Origin: a virus
Strand: one strand, 5' to 3'
IMG/VR virus record: IMGVR_UViG_3300047557_002471
Location: 1-29,200 of that record
DNA: 29,200 bases
Part shown: one piece after another, positions 1 to 6,484 of the stretch
How positions within the stretch are numbered: the first letter of the stretch is position 1
Layout of the letters: each line of letters starts with the position of its first letter
Notes under the pieces: model-generated
What the model saw: the letters and a program-made list of their open reading frames with translations, nothing else
What the model was told of the DNA's origin: nothing
Database searches by the model: none
Program-made: the position numbers and the translations under genes

Positions 1-997
1 TCAGCTCCAGAGCGCGCTCGTACTCGGGCAGACGAGCCAGATCATCTTCGGTGTCCGTTGCCATCGGTGCTGCCGGCACCAATGCGCCATCCGTCATGAC
101 CAGCATCACACCGCAGTCCGGACAGGGAATGGCTTCTTGCGACCGCAAGGAGCCACGCAGCGCCGTGAGCTTTCCTTCCCACTTCTTCAGTTCGGCCTGG
201 TCTCTATTCAGCTTCTCGGCGATCCTGGCGTACATGCTGGCCTTCTGGCGAAGACCAGCGATTCTGGCGACCTGCTCGGAAGATGCCCTGAAGCGCGCCT
301 GAGTTTCGCCCATGCAGACCGAGGCTGTTTCGATTTCCTGCCCGAGCGCGCTAAGTTCTGTGCGCGCCTGCGCCAGCCTCGTCGCGTCCACGGGCGGCTT
401 CTGGGCACGCCAAGCGACGGCCTTGGTCGACCCATAGGCCTCGCCGGTGATCGTTCTCCAGACCGCTTTCGCCTCGCGCGCCTTGGCCAGAGCTTCCTTG
501 CTGGCTGCGTCGAATCCCGACCGCAGGAACGGGGCGATTCTTTCGATCTTGGCGGGATCGCAGCCTTTGGCGGCCAGGCGATCGGTGACTTTCGGGCCAT
601 CGGTCTGAATATCCATCATGCCGAACAGGAACTGCCTGCGCTCGTTGGCGTCGAGTCTGGCGAAGCGCTGTGCGTCGAGACAGAACGAAACGGCGGCTGG
701 CGGGCGGCCGTTGCCGGTGTGTTCGTGGGCGCCGTTGGGCAGGGTGATCGCCGAGCGCTCGCCGTCATGTTCCACGACGGCGTAGCCGACTTCGGCGCCG
801 TCGGTCACGAGCTTCCGGTAATCCTTTTTCAAGGCGACGCGCACTGACTCGCCGGTGAGCGCATGGCGCACCGCCTCCTGGATGCTGCTCTTGCCGGAGC
901 CGTTCGGACCGGCGACGAGGCAGACCGGCTTGGTGAGCTTCAGGTCGACGTCGCGTGCGCCGAGAAAGCCATTTGTCTGGATGGCGGTGATTCTCAT
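1..997 (-). CDS. SbcC/Rad50-like ATPase, N-terminal part (cut by window edge)
   Basis: The reading frame is open to the left edge, giving about 332 residues. It starts MRITAIQTNGFLGARDVD, typical of RecF/SMC/SbcC ATPases, and has a Walker A motif GPNGSGKS at residues 30-37. A helical, coiled-coil-like stretch follows (about 175-290), then a CPDC (C-x2-C) motif at about 292-295 that resembles the zinc hook separating the two coiled-coil arms of SbcC/Rad50. The second arm and the Walker B/ABC signature would lie outside the window. The family tethers or processes DNA ends with a nuclease partner. Here it is the last visible gene of the recombination operon, so a role in phage DNA end processing or recombination is inferred. 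A GGAGG ribosome site precedes the ATG, which overlaps the upstream stop by 4 bp (ATGA). No SbcD-like nuclease is visible. Confidence 0.85.
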   Translation of the reverse strand, partial: MRITAIQTNGFLGARDVDLKLTKPVCLVAGPNGSGKSSIQEAVRHALTGESVRVALKKDYRKLVTDGAEVGYAVVEHDGERSAITLPNGAHEHTGNGRPPAAVSFCLDAQRFARLDANERRQFLFGMMDIQTDGPKVTDRLAAKGCDPAKIERIAPFLRSGFDAASKEALAKAREAKAVWRTITGEAYGSTKAVAWRAQKPPVDATRLAQARTELSALGQEIETASVCMGETQARFRASSEQVARIAGLRQKASMYARIAEKLNRDQAELKKWEGKLTALRGSLRSQEAIPCPDCGVMLVMTDGALVPAAPMATDTEDDLARLPEYERALEL

Positions 998-1692
998 GCC
1001 TTCCTCCCCTTGGCGTTCTTGCCTGCGTGGAAAGTCCGGTATCCGCGCAGCCATTCGATGACCAGCTCGCCACTGATGACCGGACAGTCGCTCTCCGGCT
1101 TTCCCGCGGCGGCGGCCTCGTACCCATCGTCGAAAGCCTGGTCCAGTTCCTTCGCTGTAGGTCCAGTGTCGCTGGGCGCGGGCAATCGGGGTACCTCGCC
1201 ATCGATCGTCGTGCCGCGGTCGTTCTCGTGCTTGTCCATCCCGCCGCCATCGTTGTCGTGGTACTCGTGCCCGAGGTCGAGGCCGCGCTGATCGGCTTCG
1301 CCATGGATTTCATCCATACCGCCCGTGTGATCGCCGGCGTCCGAGACGACGATCAGGACGGCCTTCCCCTGGGCGTCGTAGAGTTCATGCAACGACTCGG
1401 CACCGCGACCGATCTTGATCACCGCCTTGGTTCCGTCCTTGATCGTGATCTGCTCGAGATCGCCGACGACGACCGTGCGTCCTTGGGACGCCACCAAGTG
1501 GACGGCCATCCGGACGTTGCTGGTCACCCGGTCCCGGAGGCGGTCGATGATGTCGTCCTGCTTGCCCTTGGGCAGCTTTACCCACACATCGGGGAGCAGC
1601 CTCATTTCCTGGAGCAGGGCGGTCAGGAGATCCTTGCCAACGGTGTCGGCGGTCATGCCAAGCACGGCCTTGACGTCATCTGGTGCATTCAT
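994..1692 (-). CDS. phage early protein with C-terminal Rmf-like segment
   Basis: A 232-residue protein. Residues 1-120 resemble a conserved early phage protein, sometimes mislabelled FtsK, with helices followed by a segment around GRTVVVGDLEQITIKDG and AVLIVVSDA. A charged, Asp/His/Gly-rich linker covers about 120-180. The C-terminal part (about 183-225) carries the pattern D-x2-FDDGYEAAAAGK-x4-CP then WLRGY. This resembles ribosome modulation factor and related small Rmf-like domains (GY-x-G...CP...W-x2-GW). The fusion suggests a nucleic-acid or ribosome-directed tail, but its function is unknown. It lies 23 bp after recT and overlaps the ATPase gene by 4 bp, so it is co-transcribed from pL. 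The domain resemblance comes from motif reading only. Confidence 0.8.
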   Translation of the reverse strand: MNAPDDVKAVLGMTADTVGKDLLTALLQEMRLLPDVWVKLPKGKQDDIIDRLRDRVTSNVRMAVHLVASQGRTVVVGDLEQITIKDGTKAVIKIGRGAESLHELYDAQGKAVLIVVSDAGDHTGGMDEIHGEADQRGLDLGHEYHDNDGGGMDKHENDRGTTIDGEVPRLPAPSDTGPTAKELDQAFDDGYEAAAAGKPESDCPVISGELVIEWLRGYRTFHAGKNAKGRKA

Positions 1693-1715
1693 GTCGCGAT
1701 CCCTGAACTTGATGG

Positions 1716-2786
1716 TTACTCGATGCCCAGCCCACCGCGCTCGCGGCGCGGACGCTGGAGCCTGCTTTCCTTCTCGGCCTGCTCTTCCTTGGCCAGTTGC
1801 TCGGCGAGCGCCTGCTGGTAGGCGCGCTCGTCGTCGTCCTGCGTCGCGGCGACTGCCTCGGGTGCCGCGGTCTGCTGCGGGATGGTCATGCCTGGCTGCT
1901 GGTGCTCGATCTGAGCGTGGGTGTCGCCCTTGACGGCACCCCCACCTTGCTGCGGACCGTCCTGCGCGGAGTCAGCGCCCGCACGGAGCTCCTGCAGGGT
2001 TGGCGCGGCTGCGGCAAAGACGCCGTCCTCCTGGCGCACCACTTCGATCGCGTCGAAGTGGTCTTCGATGCTCCGCCCCATGCCCATGATCACGTCGGGA
2101 GCGTAGATGCTCGCGAAGAATGAGCCGGCCCGGTACTGGAGCATCTGGAAGCGCATGGCGCCCTGCCACTTCGACCCCGACTTGGAATACCAGCCCTCTT
2201 CGACCGCCATCTGCATGGTGACGGGAATGGACTGGACGACCTCCTTGGTCGGGGCGCCTTTGCCATCGAGCACGTAGGCCCAGGCAATGCATTCCCAGTT
2301 GTCGATCTCGACGGTTCGGTCGATGTAGTCGTAGCTGCCACGAGCCTTGTTCCAGTTCTGCTTCTCGCGGTACGTGGCCTTGATGCGACCGAGATTCTTG
2401 AGAGCGAAGCGCAGGGGCGAGAACCGCCGAGACGCGTTGACGGCGGCGATCTGGAACTTCGACGACCAACGGAGCTTTCCCTCGATCACGTCCGCGTTCT
2501 GCATGACGCTCGTGATGGACAGCCCCACGCTGGCAGACACCTCGATGGCGACGAGGCAGTTCCCGATGGCTGCCGGATTTTCGACGATGGTTTCCGAGAA
2601 ATCCTTGTTCTTCTTGACGTTGAACGACCGGAACGCCGCCGGAACTGCGTCGCTCGTGGCGTATGCCTTGGCGATCCGGCACGCCAGGTCGAAGCCGTTG
2701 CGGGAGAAAAAGTCGACCTTCAGATCAGGCGGCGGGGGAGGGTTGCGGAGCGTTGCGAGGTCGGTAACGGGAGCGGGGGCATTCAT
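1716..2786 (-). CDS. recT: RecT-family single-strand annealing protein
   Basis: A 356-residue protein. The central region has family landmarks: NPAAIGNCLVAIEVSASVGL (residues about 70-89), then VTMQMAVEEGWYSKSGSKW followed by RFQMLQYRAGSFFASIYAPD and VIMGM near residues 190-240. This matches the conserved C-terminal core of RecT, which has a G-Y/W-x-K-x-GSKW pattern and an MLRYRA-x-S-x-FAR-x-YAP-E/D block. RecT anneals complementary single strands and promotes strand invasion after resection by a 5'-3' exonuclease. The C-terminal 90 residues are Gln/Glu/Ala-rich and low in complexity. The nuclease gene ends 10 bp upstream, as expected for a nuclease/annealase pair. AAAGGA precedes the ATG. 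The protein is longer than Rac RecT, mainly because of this tail. Confidence 0.9.
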   Translation of the reverse strand: MNAPAPVTDLATLRNPPPPPDLKVDFFSRNGFDLACRIAKAYATSDAVPAAFRSFNVKKNKDFSETIVENPAAIGNCLVAIEVSASVGLSITSVMQNADVIEGKLRWSSKFQIAAVNASRRFSPLRFALKNLGRIKATYREKQNWNKARGSYDYIDRTVEIDNWECIAWAYVLDGKGAPTKEVVQSIPVTMQMAVEEGWYSKSGSKWQGAMRFQMLQYRAGSFFASIYAPDVIMGMGRSIEDHFDAIEVVRQEDGVFAAAAPTLQELRAGADSAQDGPQQGGGAVKGDTHAQIEHQQPGMTIPQQTAAPEAVAATQDDDERAYQQALAEQLAKEEQAEKESRLQRPRRERGGLGIE

Positions 2787-2796
2787 GTGCGTCCTT

Positions 2797-3609
2797 TCAT
2801 GAGTGAAATCTGCAGGTGCCGAAACGCGGGCAGTAGCGTTCTGAGCAGAGCAGAGAGGAGGGGTTGGGGAAGAACCTGCCGGTCCGGAACATGTCCGCGG
2901 CGAAATCGATCAGACCGGGGCTGTCGTCGGTGCCGACCATCACCGCCTTGGCGCCGGCAATCAATCCGGTTGCGATTTCCGGTTTGCCTTCCGTCTTGAG
3001 CCCGATGATCTCGGCGTCGTCGGTGATTGCCTCGCCGGTGGTGTGCTCGTACAGGAGTTCGTAGGTGCCGACTTGCGCCGCGCGGCCCTTGGTGTTGGCG
3101 AGATGCTTCACCACGGCGGTTGTGCCGCTCTTGAGGTCGGCGATACCTACGCCGTGCTCCGCCTTGCGGATACGAGCGCGGTCCATGGTGCCCGTCAGCC
3201 GCACGATCACGCCCCAGCCGCAGTCGATGTCCAGCGGCTTGGTGTCCATCTCGACCGCGACGAACTCGTACCGCGGGGAAACCTCGAGGCAGTACTTGGA
3301 AAGGAGCGAGATGCCGACGCGCTCCGCTTCTGGCAAGGTGAGGTCGTCCCGGTTTCGGTCGAACTCGTTGTCCGGATCGCGCAGTTTGTCGACCAGCACG
3401 CCGGCCGCGTCGTCGACTGTCATGCCCTGGCCATCGAGGCGCGACTGGTCGAATGCCGCGGTGCCGGCGTGAATCGCAGTGCCGAGCGCCGCTTTCAGGC
3501 CGACTACGTTGCGCATGCCGAGGATGTGGATTCCTTCCCACCGATACCCGCAGTCGAACAGCGGTCCCCAGGAGGAAGCCCGGACGGTGATCGAAGGTGC
3601 GCCGCTCAT
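2797..3609 (-). CDS. PD-(D/E)XK exonuclease, probable RecT partner
   Basis: A 270-residue protein starting at the ATG that overlaps the upstream stop by 4 bp; the longer open frame upstream has poor composition. Motifs in order: GTAIHAG with His47, EFVAVEMD with Glu120, TGTMDR with Asp143, IADLKSG with Asp158 and Lys160 (the D-x-K core of PD-(D/E)XK nucleases), and QVGTYELLY with Gln179/Tyr183. Cys20 together with Cys255, Cys260 and Cys266 near the C-terminus (C-x4-C-x5-C) resembles the four-cysteine iron-sulfur arrangement of Cas4/AddB-type nucleases; this is inferred from spacing only. It probably resects DNA 5' to 3' to make the single strands that RecT uses, filling the role of RecE or lambda Exo. 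Confidence 0.85.
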   Translation of the reverse strand: MSGAPSITVRASSWGPLFDCGYRWEGIHILGMRNVVGLKAALGTAIHAGTAAFDQSRLDGQGMTVDDAAGVLVDKLRDPDNEFDRNRDDLTLPEAERVGISLLSKYCLEVSPRYEFVAVEMDTKPLDIDCGWGVIVRLTGTMDRARIRKAEHGVGIADLKSGTTAVVKHLANTKGRAAQVGTYELLYEHTTGEAITDDAEIIGLKTEGKPEIATGLIAGAKAVMVGTDDSPGLIDFAADMFRTGRFFPNPSSLLCSERYCPRFGTCRFHS

Positions 3610-3854
3610 GGGAACAGGCTCCCGGCCATATCGTGCGCGTTGAGCATGGCCAGCCTGTAGCTCTCCCAATCGCGGCGGAACATGGCCGCCTCTGCGCGGT
3701 CGAGCTGTTGCCGGATCTCGGCGAGAAGGTCTTGAGACCCCTCTACCTCGTCGCTTGGCTCTACGTCGGTGCACGTTGGATCTCCAGGCGCCCCGCAACA
3801 AGCCGGCCAAGTGGCGGCGTCGCCTGGCCCGGGGAGGTCGCCGCGAGCGTTCAT
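3606..3854 (-). CDS. small hypothetical phage protein (82 aa)
   Basis: An 82-residue protein. I chose the ATG at 3854 because it overlaps the stop of the 48-residue gene by 4 bp, and the end in turn overlaps the nuclease start by 4 bp; the longer frame upstream looks like shadow sequence. The N-terminal half is Gly/Pro/Cys-rich with CC and a later Cys. The C-terminal half is a probable amphipathic helix containing LLAEIRQQLDRAEAAMFRRD and ending AHDMAGSLFP. I do not recognise the family. Its place directly before the exonuclease suggests an accessory recombination or early function, which is inferred only. Confidence 0.7.
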   Translation of the reverse strand: MNARGDLPGPGDAATWPACCGAPGDPTCTDVEPSDEVEGSQDLLAEIRQQLDRAEAAMFRRDWESYRLAMLNAHDMAGSLFP

Positions 3855-3997
3855 TTGGTCACTCCAGCCCGCTGCGCAGCGAACTGCCGGACGTACTCCG
3901 CCCGCAGTTCGGCAGACAGCAGTTCGACGTCGTAGTCGATCCGGCCGACGATGCCGAATGCGGCCAAGAGGGCGAGAAGAACCCAGATGGGCTTCAT
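3851..3997 (-). CDS. small single-span membrane protein (48 aa)
   Basis: A 48-residue frame starting MKPIWVLLALLAAFGIVGRI, a clear hydrophobic segment (residues 4-18) that is either one membrane span or an uncleaved signal. A charged tail of about 30 residues follows and ends RAGVTK. The ATG overlaps the stop of the 32-residue gene by 4 bp, and its own stop overlaps the next ATG by 4 bp. This tight coupling is the main support for it being real. A GAGGA-like ribosome site lies upstream. It is unrecognised. Small early membrane proteins of phages often serve superinfection exclusion or host takeover, but nothing here proves that. Confidence 0.65.
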   Translation of the reverse strand: MKPIWVLLALLAAFGIVGRIDYDVELLSAELRAEYVRQFAAQRAGVTK

Positions 3998-4092
3998 TCC
4001 CGTTCCTCACACCCGCGGCCGGCGGCGATGGCATGCCCGGCAAACACCGGGACGACGATCAGCACCGCAGCGAGCAGGATCCATGTAGCCAT
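3994..4092 (-). CDS. micro membrane protein (32 aa)
   Basis: A 32-residue frame beginning MATWILLAAVLIVVPVFAGH, almost entirely one hydrophobic span, followed by a short polar tail ending GCEERE. AGAGAGGGA lies at a suitable distance before the ATG, and the stop overlaps the next ATG in an ATGA. It is the first well-supported gene of the leftward operon, about 570 bp after the pL start. Function is unknown. The pairing of two consecutive tiny membrane proteins suggests they may act together. Confidence 0.6.
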   Translation of the reverse strand: MATWILLAAVLIVVPVFAGHAIAAGRGCEERE

Positions 4093-4122
4093 GTCGTTCC
4101 CTCTCTCGGTTCGTTGAAGCTC

Positions 4123-4138
4123 GCCGGCTGCCGCCGGC
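4123..4138 (-). other. GC-rich hairpin in pL leader
   Basis: GCCGGC, a 4 nt spacer (TGCC), then GCCGGC again form a six-pair stem. It sits 30 bp before the start of the 32-residue gene. There is no T-run, so it is not an intrinsic terminator. It could be an RNA site in the leader, or it could be chance in GC-rich DNA. Confidence 0.35.
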
Positions 4139-4251
4139 CGTTGTGCCAGTGGTATCGCCTTCGCCTCATCCGCCCGTGGGCAGCGTCTTGGCTCGGCTGA
4201 TTGCGCCGCTCGGGCGTTTTTCTGGCCTGGTTGCCCGTACTCTCCGGGCCG

Positions 4252-4386
4252 TCACGGGGCTTTCGTTCTCCCGTTACGCCAGCCGTAGGCCGCTAGTCGC
4301 CATTCGTTGCAGCAAGCGCCGGGCCCCTTCTTTCCCGTCGCGCAGCGGTTCCTTTCTGTATCAGTCCGCGACATCCGGCGCGGCAT
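4252..4386 (-). CDS. candidate small basic protein (44 aa)
   Basis: A 44-residue frame beginning MPRRMSRTDTERNR and ending GWRNGRTKAP. It is rich in Arg and Lys and has Cys residues at 15, 25 and 26. It lies on the leftward transcript between pL and the recombination genes, where lambda-like phages place the N antiterminator. The arginine-rich N-terminus would suit RNA binding. There is no strong Shine-Dalgarno sequence and I see no sequence match to known N proteins, so this is only a candidate. Confidence 0.25.
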   Translation of the reverse strand: MPRRMSRTDTERNRCATGKKGPGACCNEWRLAAYGWRNGRTKAP

Positions 4387-4667
4387 CCGGTGGCACTTGC
4401 TGCTGTTGAGCGTCCTGAGTGGATTCGTGGTGGCCGGTGCCTTCGGTCCGGACTCGCTCTCGATCGGCGCCGATCATTGGCGGCAGGCTTTGCACATCCA
4501 CGGGCACCCCAAGGCGCTCAACAGCAACGGCTCGCTGAGCAGCGCTTCTGCCGGTCGTCGCTTGTCCAAACACGCCGGCTTTGCGCTTGATTCGGTCGAG
4601 TGGAGATCAGAAAGACTCGCCGCAGCCTTGGTGAGAGGCTTGATGCACTCGCGAACCGTTGAGGTGA

Positions 4668-4696
4668 ATATTAGGCCGCCCTAAGTTGGCTGTCAA
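4668..4696 (-). promoter_or_regulatory. early leftward promoter pL
   Basis: On the minus strand, a perfect -35 TTGACA (4691-4696) is followed by a 17 bp spacer and -10 TAATAT (4668-4673). This is near-consensus for sigma70. The start would be near 4660, reading into the recombination operon. An operator palindrome covers the spacer and part of the -10, and a second lies directly upstream of the -35, so the promoter should be blocked by CI. Confidence 0.85.
4671..4684. promoter_or_regulatory. operator oL1 (TTAGG-N4-CCTAA)
   Basis: TTAGG CCGC CCTAA is a perfect 5+5 palindrome overlapping the pL -10 and spacer. It matches the site at 7299-7312 in 13 of 14 positions. It is the probable CI/Cro binding site that represses leftward transcription. 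Confidence 0.85.
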
Positions 4697-4709
4697 TAGG
4701 TAGCCCTAA
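4696..4709. promoter_or_regulatory. operator oL2
   Basis: ATAGG TAGC CCTAA matches the TTAGG-N4-CCTAA consensus in 9 of 10 half-site bases. Its centre is 25 bp from oL1, about 2.4 helical turns, similar to the spacing inside oR. It abuts the pL -35. Confidence 0.75.
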
Positions 4710-4810
4710 GCTTTTCCGCGTTGTAGCGCGCCATGACCCGGCGAGGCCGACCCTGGTCCGCTTCGTGCGGCCGCGATAACCGGATGGCGGGGTAGATCGT
4801 GCAGGCATGC

Positions 4811-4820
4811 GGGGGGGGGG
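4811..4820. repeat. run of ten G
   Basis: A homopolymer of ten G lies between pL and the terminator of the CI operon, outside any supported gene. Such runs are prone to slippage and to sequencing or assembly length errors. No obvious regulatory role can be assigned. Confidence 0.8.
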
Positions 4821-4848
4821 TCGAGCTGGGGTCGCCGGGACAGAGGCG

Positions 4849-4872
4849 AAAAAAATCCCGCGCAGGGCGGGA
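4849..4872 (-). terminator. Rho-independent terminator of the CI operon
   Basis: On the minus strand, TCCCGC, a 5 nt loop (CCTGC) and GCGGGA form a six-pair stem followed immediately by seven T. It lies about 32 bp after the last stop of the leftward lysogeny operon and before pL. This separates repressor-operon transcription from the recombination operon. Confidence 0.85.
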
Positions 4873-4903
4873 GTGAGCACAGCGGAATCTGCGAAGGTTA
4901 ACG

Positions 4904-5207
4904 CTATGCCGTGCGTGAGCAGTAGGAGTAGCCGCCGGCTGCGTCTTCAGCGATCATCTCGGCGATGAGATTGTCCATTGTGGGGTCATGATCGCCACCC
5001 CGGCACAGGTGTTCGGCATACCACGCGACCAGTAGGCTGCAAACGTTGTCCTCTGGGGTATTCCGAAAAACGTTCTGGATCGATACCGCTGGCAGAGCAG
5101 ATGCGATCGATGATGCGCCAGTCAAACGATACCTGTCCGTCACGGTCACGCGCAAGGCGCAGGTCGGCGACGGCCGAGCCGTCCGGAACGCGAACGCCAA
5201 CTTGCAT
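4904..5207 (-). pseudogene. phage hypothetical protein, frameshifted
   Basis: Two overlapping frames together give one coherent protein. The first starts at the ATG at 5207 (MQVGVRVPDGSAVADLRLAR, then FDWRIIDRICSASGIDPERF). Near 5066-5070 the sensible reading passes to the next frame (TPEDNVCSLLVAWYAEHLC, then DPTMDNLIAEMIAEDAAGG, ending YSYCSRTA). Removing one T from the five-T run on the coding strand would join them. The combined pattern (FDW, then PEDN, VAWY, and an AEDAAGG tail) fits a small conserved phage protein of about 100 residues of unknown role. It is the last gene of the CI operon, 32 bp before the terminator. It may be a genuine mutation, a sequencing error in the homopolymer, or, less likely, a programmed frameshift. 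Confidence 0.7.
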
Positions 5208-5224
5208 CTACAGCTTCTCTCCGG

Positions 5225-5635
5225 TCATGTGTTCGCGCAGACGATCCGCAATGATCTTCCGCGCAAGTCGCCTTCCTCAGTCTTGGCTATGACGCGCAGT
5301 TTGGTTGCTTTGTCGATCTGGAAGGGGGCAAGGACCAGCATCATCGTGACAACCTGCCAAGCGGCGTCATCGGATGCGTCGGGACGGGGTGGTGGCTGGA
5401 ACGGATCAGTAGCGATGATCGGAGAGTCGAAGCCGTCTTGGCAAAGGTTGATCTGTAGGTGCTCTACCGGAGCCTCGATGGAGGAGACCACGTTGACGGC
5501 GATGCACAGCTTTGGGAGAACGAACGGGAAACCTGGCACGATCATGTCATTTGAATAGATGCCCATGAAGGACAGCTTGCCGCCGACCTCTTCACGAATG
5601 TCATCGCAGAAGGTGACTTCCAGATGCCGGCTCAT
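5225..5635 (-). CDS. DUF6941-like protein
   Basis: A 136-residue protein beginning MSRHLEVTFCDDIREEVGGK, then LSFMGIYSNDMIVPGFPFVL and PKLCIAV. The pattern FCDDIR-x-E-x-GGK-x-S-x-MG-Y-S then LPKLC fits small conserved proteins I recall as DUF6941, predicted to be beta-rich. No catalytic motif is seen and the function is unknown. The ATG overlaps the antitoxin stop by 4 bp, so it is co-expressed with the toxin-antitoxin pair and expected in lysogens. Confidence 0.7.
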   Translation of the reverse strand: MSRHLEVTFCDDIREEVGGKLSFMGIYSNDMIVPGFPFVLPKLCIAVNVVSSIEAPVEHLQINLCQDGFDSPIIATDPFQPPPRPDASDDAAWQVVTMMLVLAPFQIDKATKLRVIAKTEEGDLRGRSLRIVCANT

Positions 5636-6000
5636 GGCGCCTTCCGCGTATTGCCCATGGCGATGGCCATTTGATCAAGGCCAACGCTCAAGGCGTCCGC
5701 CAGTTTTTCCATGGTACTCAGAGCGACGTCCACCTTGCCGGCTTCGATCTTGGAGTAGGTTGGTTGTGAGGTGCCCATCCTTGCGGCCAGGGTAGCTTGG
5801 GAATAGCCGCTATGCAGGCGCAACGCGGCCAAGGTAATCGGCCCACCGTTGACCAACAACTGCTCGGCCAAGCGCTGGCGAGCTCGACCCAAAGCGGCGG
5901 CGCGGCGCGAATCGGCCTCGTGCCTCTCGATCACGGCGTCGATCTCCGTGTAGCTGGCCGGCAGTGGTGCATGTACCACATGGCGCTCGATCGTGATCAC
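5632..6000 (-). CDS. Xre-family antitoxin (HigA-like)
   Basis: 122 residues from a GTG at 6000 (reads MITIERHVVHAPLP), with CGGGA upstream. The longer open frame has a Ser/Thr-rich start that overlaps the toxin end out of frame and looks spurious. The C-terminal half is a helix-turn-helix of the Xre type: ITLAALRLHSGYSQATLAAR, then MGTSQPTYSKIEAGK, then LSTMEKLADALSVGL. It follows a RelE-like toxin gene by about 46 bp, the toxin-first order of HigBA-type modules. The protein would neutralise the toxin and repress their shared promoter at 6485-6513. The exact start is uncertain. Confidence 0.75.
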   Translation of the reverse strand: MITIERHVVHAPLPASYTEIDAVIERHEADSRRAAALGRARQRLAEQLLVNGGPITLAALRLHSGYSQATLAARMGTSQPTYSKIEAGKVDVALSTMEKLADALSVGLDQMAIAMGNTRKAP

Positions 6001-6046
6001 GTTTGATATCCCGCTGGCGGGCGCGCTGAGTGGCCCGAAGACCGTC

Positions 6047-6475
6047 CTAATAACAGGGGATGTCGAGGTTCTCGTAGGCGTTGAGGATGCGCTGTGAGAT
6101 CGGGTGGCTGAGGTCATAGTCAAACTCTCGATCAACGATTCCTAAAACGTAATACCTGAGCTCGACGGGGTGAAATGCGTACACCACGCGATACCGGTCT
6201 GCGTCGCCCGTGAGCCAGAGCAAGCGGATGCGCCACAGGTTGAGCCGGATTCGCTTGGCAGCCTGCCATGCTTTGACGTTGTACGGGCAGTTGCCGTAGT
6301 CGACATAGCCATTGCGCGTGAGGCTGTCGAGCGTGTGCTGATTGTTCCTTGCTTCCTCCAGGAAGGCTTCAATGTCGGCCGCGGCGTCTTCGTCGTGCTC
6401 GTAAATACGGTCCAGATCGTCAACGGCATCGTCATGCAGAGCGATCGAGAACGTCGTTGACGAAGAGTATTTCAT
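6047..6475 (-). CDS. RelE/HigB-like toxin
   Basis: A 142-residue protein. N-terminal helices include DDAVDDLDRIYEHDEDAAAD and IEAFLEEARN. A strand-rich region follows: KRIRLNLWRIRLLW, DRYRVVYAFHPVELRYYVLG, IVDREFDY. This is the RelE/ParE fold pattern (helices, then R-x-L-x-W, RVVY, and a final I-x-R-x-FDY). Members usually cleave mRNA at the ribosome, but I cannot identify catalytic residues here with certainty. The paired antitoxin follows. It has its own promoter within the CI operon, supporting stable expression in a lysogen. It may stabilise the prophage or act against other phages. Confidence 0.7.
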   Translation of the reverse strand: MKYSSSTTFSIALHDDAVDDLDRIYEHDEDAAADIEAFLEEARNNQHTLDSLTRNGYVDYGNCPYNVKAWQAAKRIRLNLWRIRLLWLTGDADRYRVVYAFHPVELRYYVLGIVDREFDYDLSHPISQRILNAYENLDIPCY

Positions 6476-6484
6476 ATCGCCTAA

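Larger units (their letters stand above)
4093..4660 (-). other. long pL leader region without a confident gene
   Basis: About 570 bp separate the pL start from the first confident leftward gene. Both strands have open frames here, but none has a convincing ribosome site or composition except possibly the small basic frame listed separately. The region holds a strong GC hairpin close to the first gene. In lambda-type phages this position carries the antiterminator gene and its RNA site, so the stretch may be regulatory. I could not identify a clear boxA. Confidence 0.4.

Noticed and set aside
4361-4573. 70-residue minus-strand frame from a GTG in the pL leader
   Set aside because: No ribosome site and no recognisable pattern. 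Possible but unsupported.
4307-4684. 125-residue plus-strand frame with a hydrophobic stretch
   Set aside because: It runs against the pL transcript and through the pL -10 and oL1. No ribosome site. Not supported.
4671-4880. 69-residue minus-strand frame
   Set aside because: It spans the terminator, the G-run, pL and both operators, so it cannot be a normal gene.
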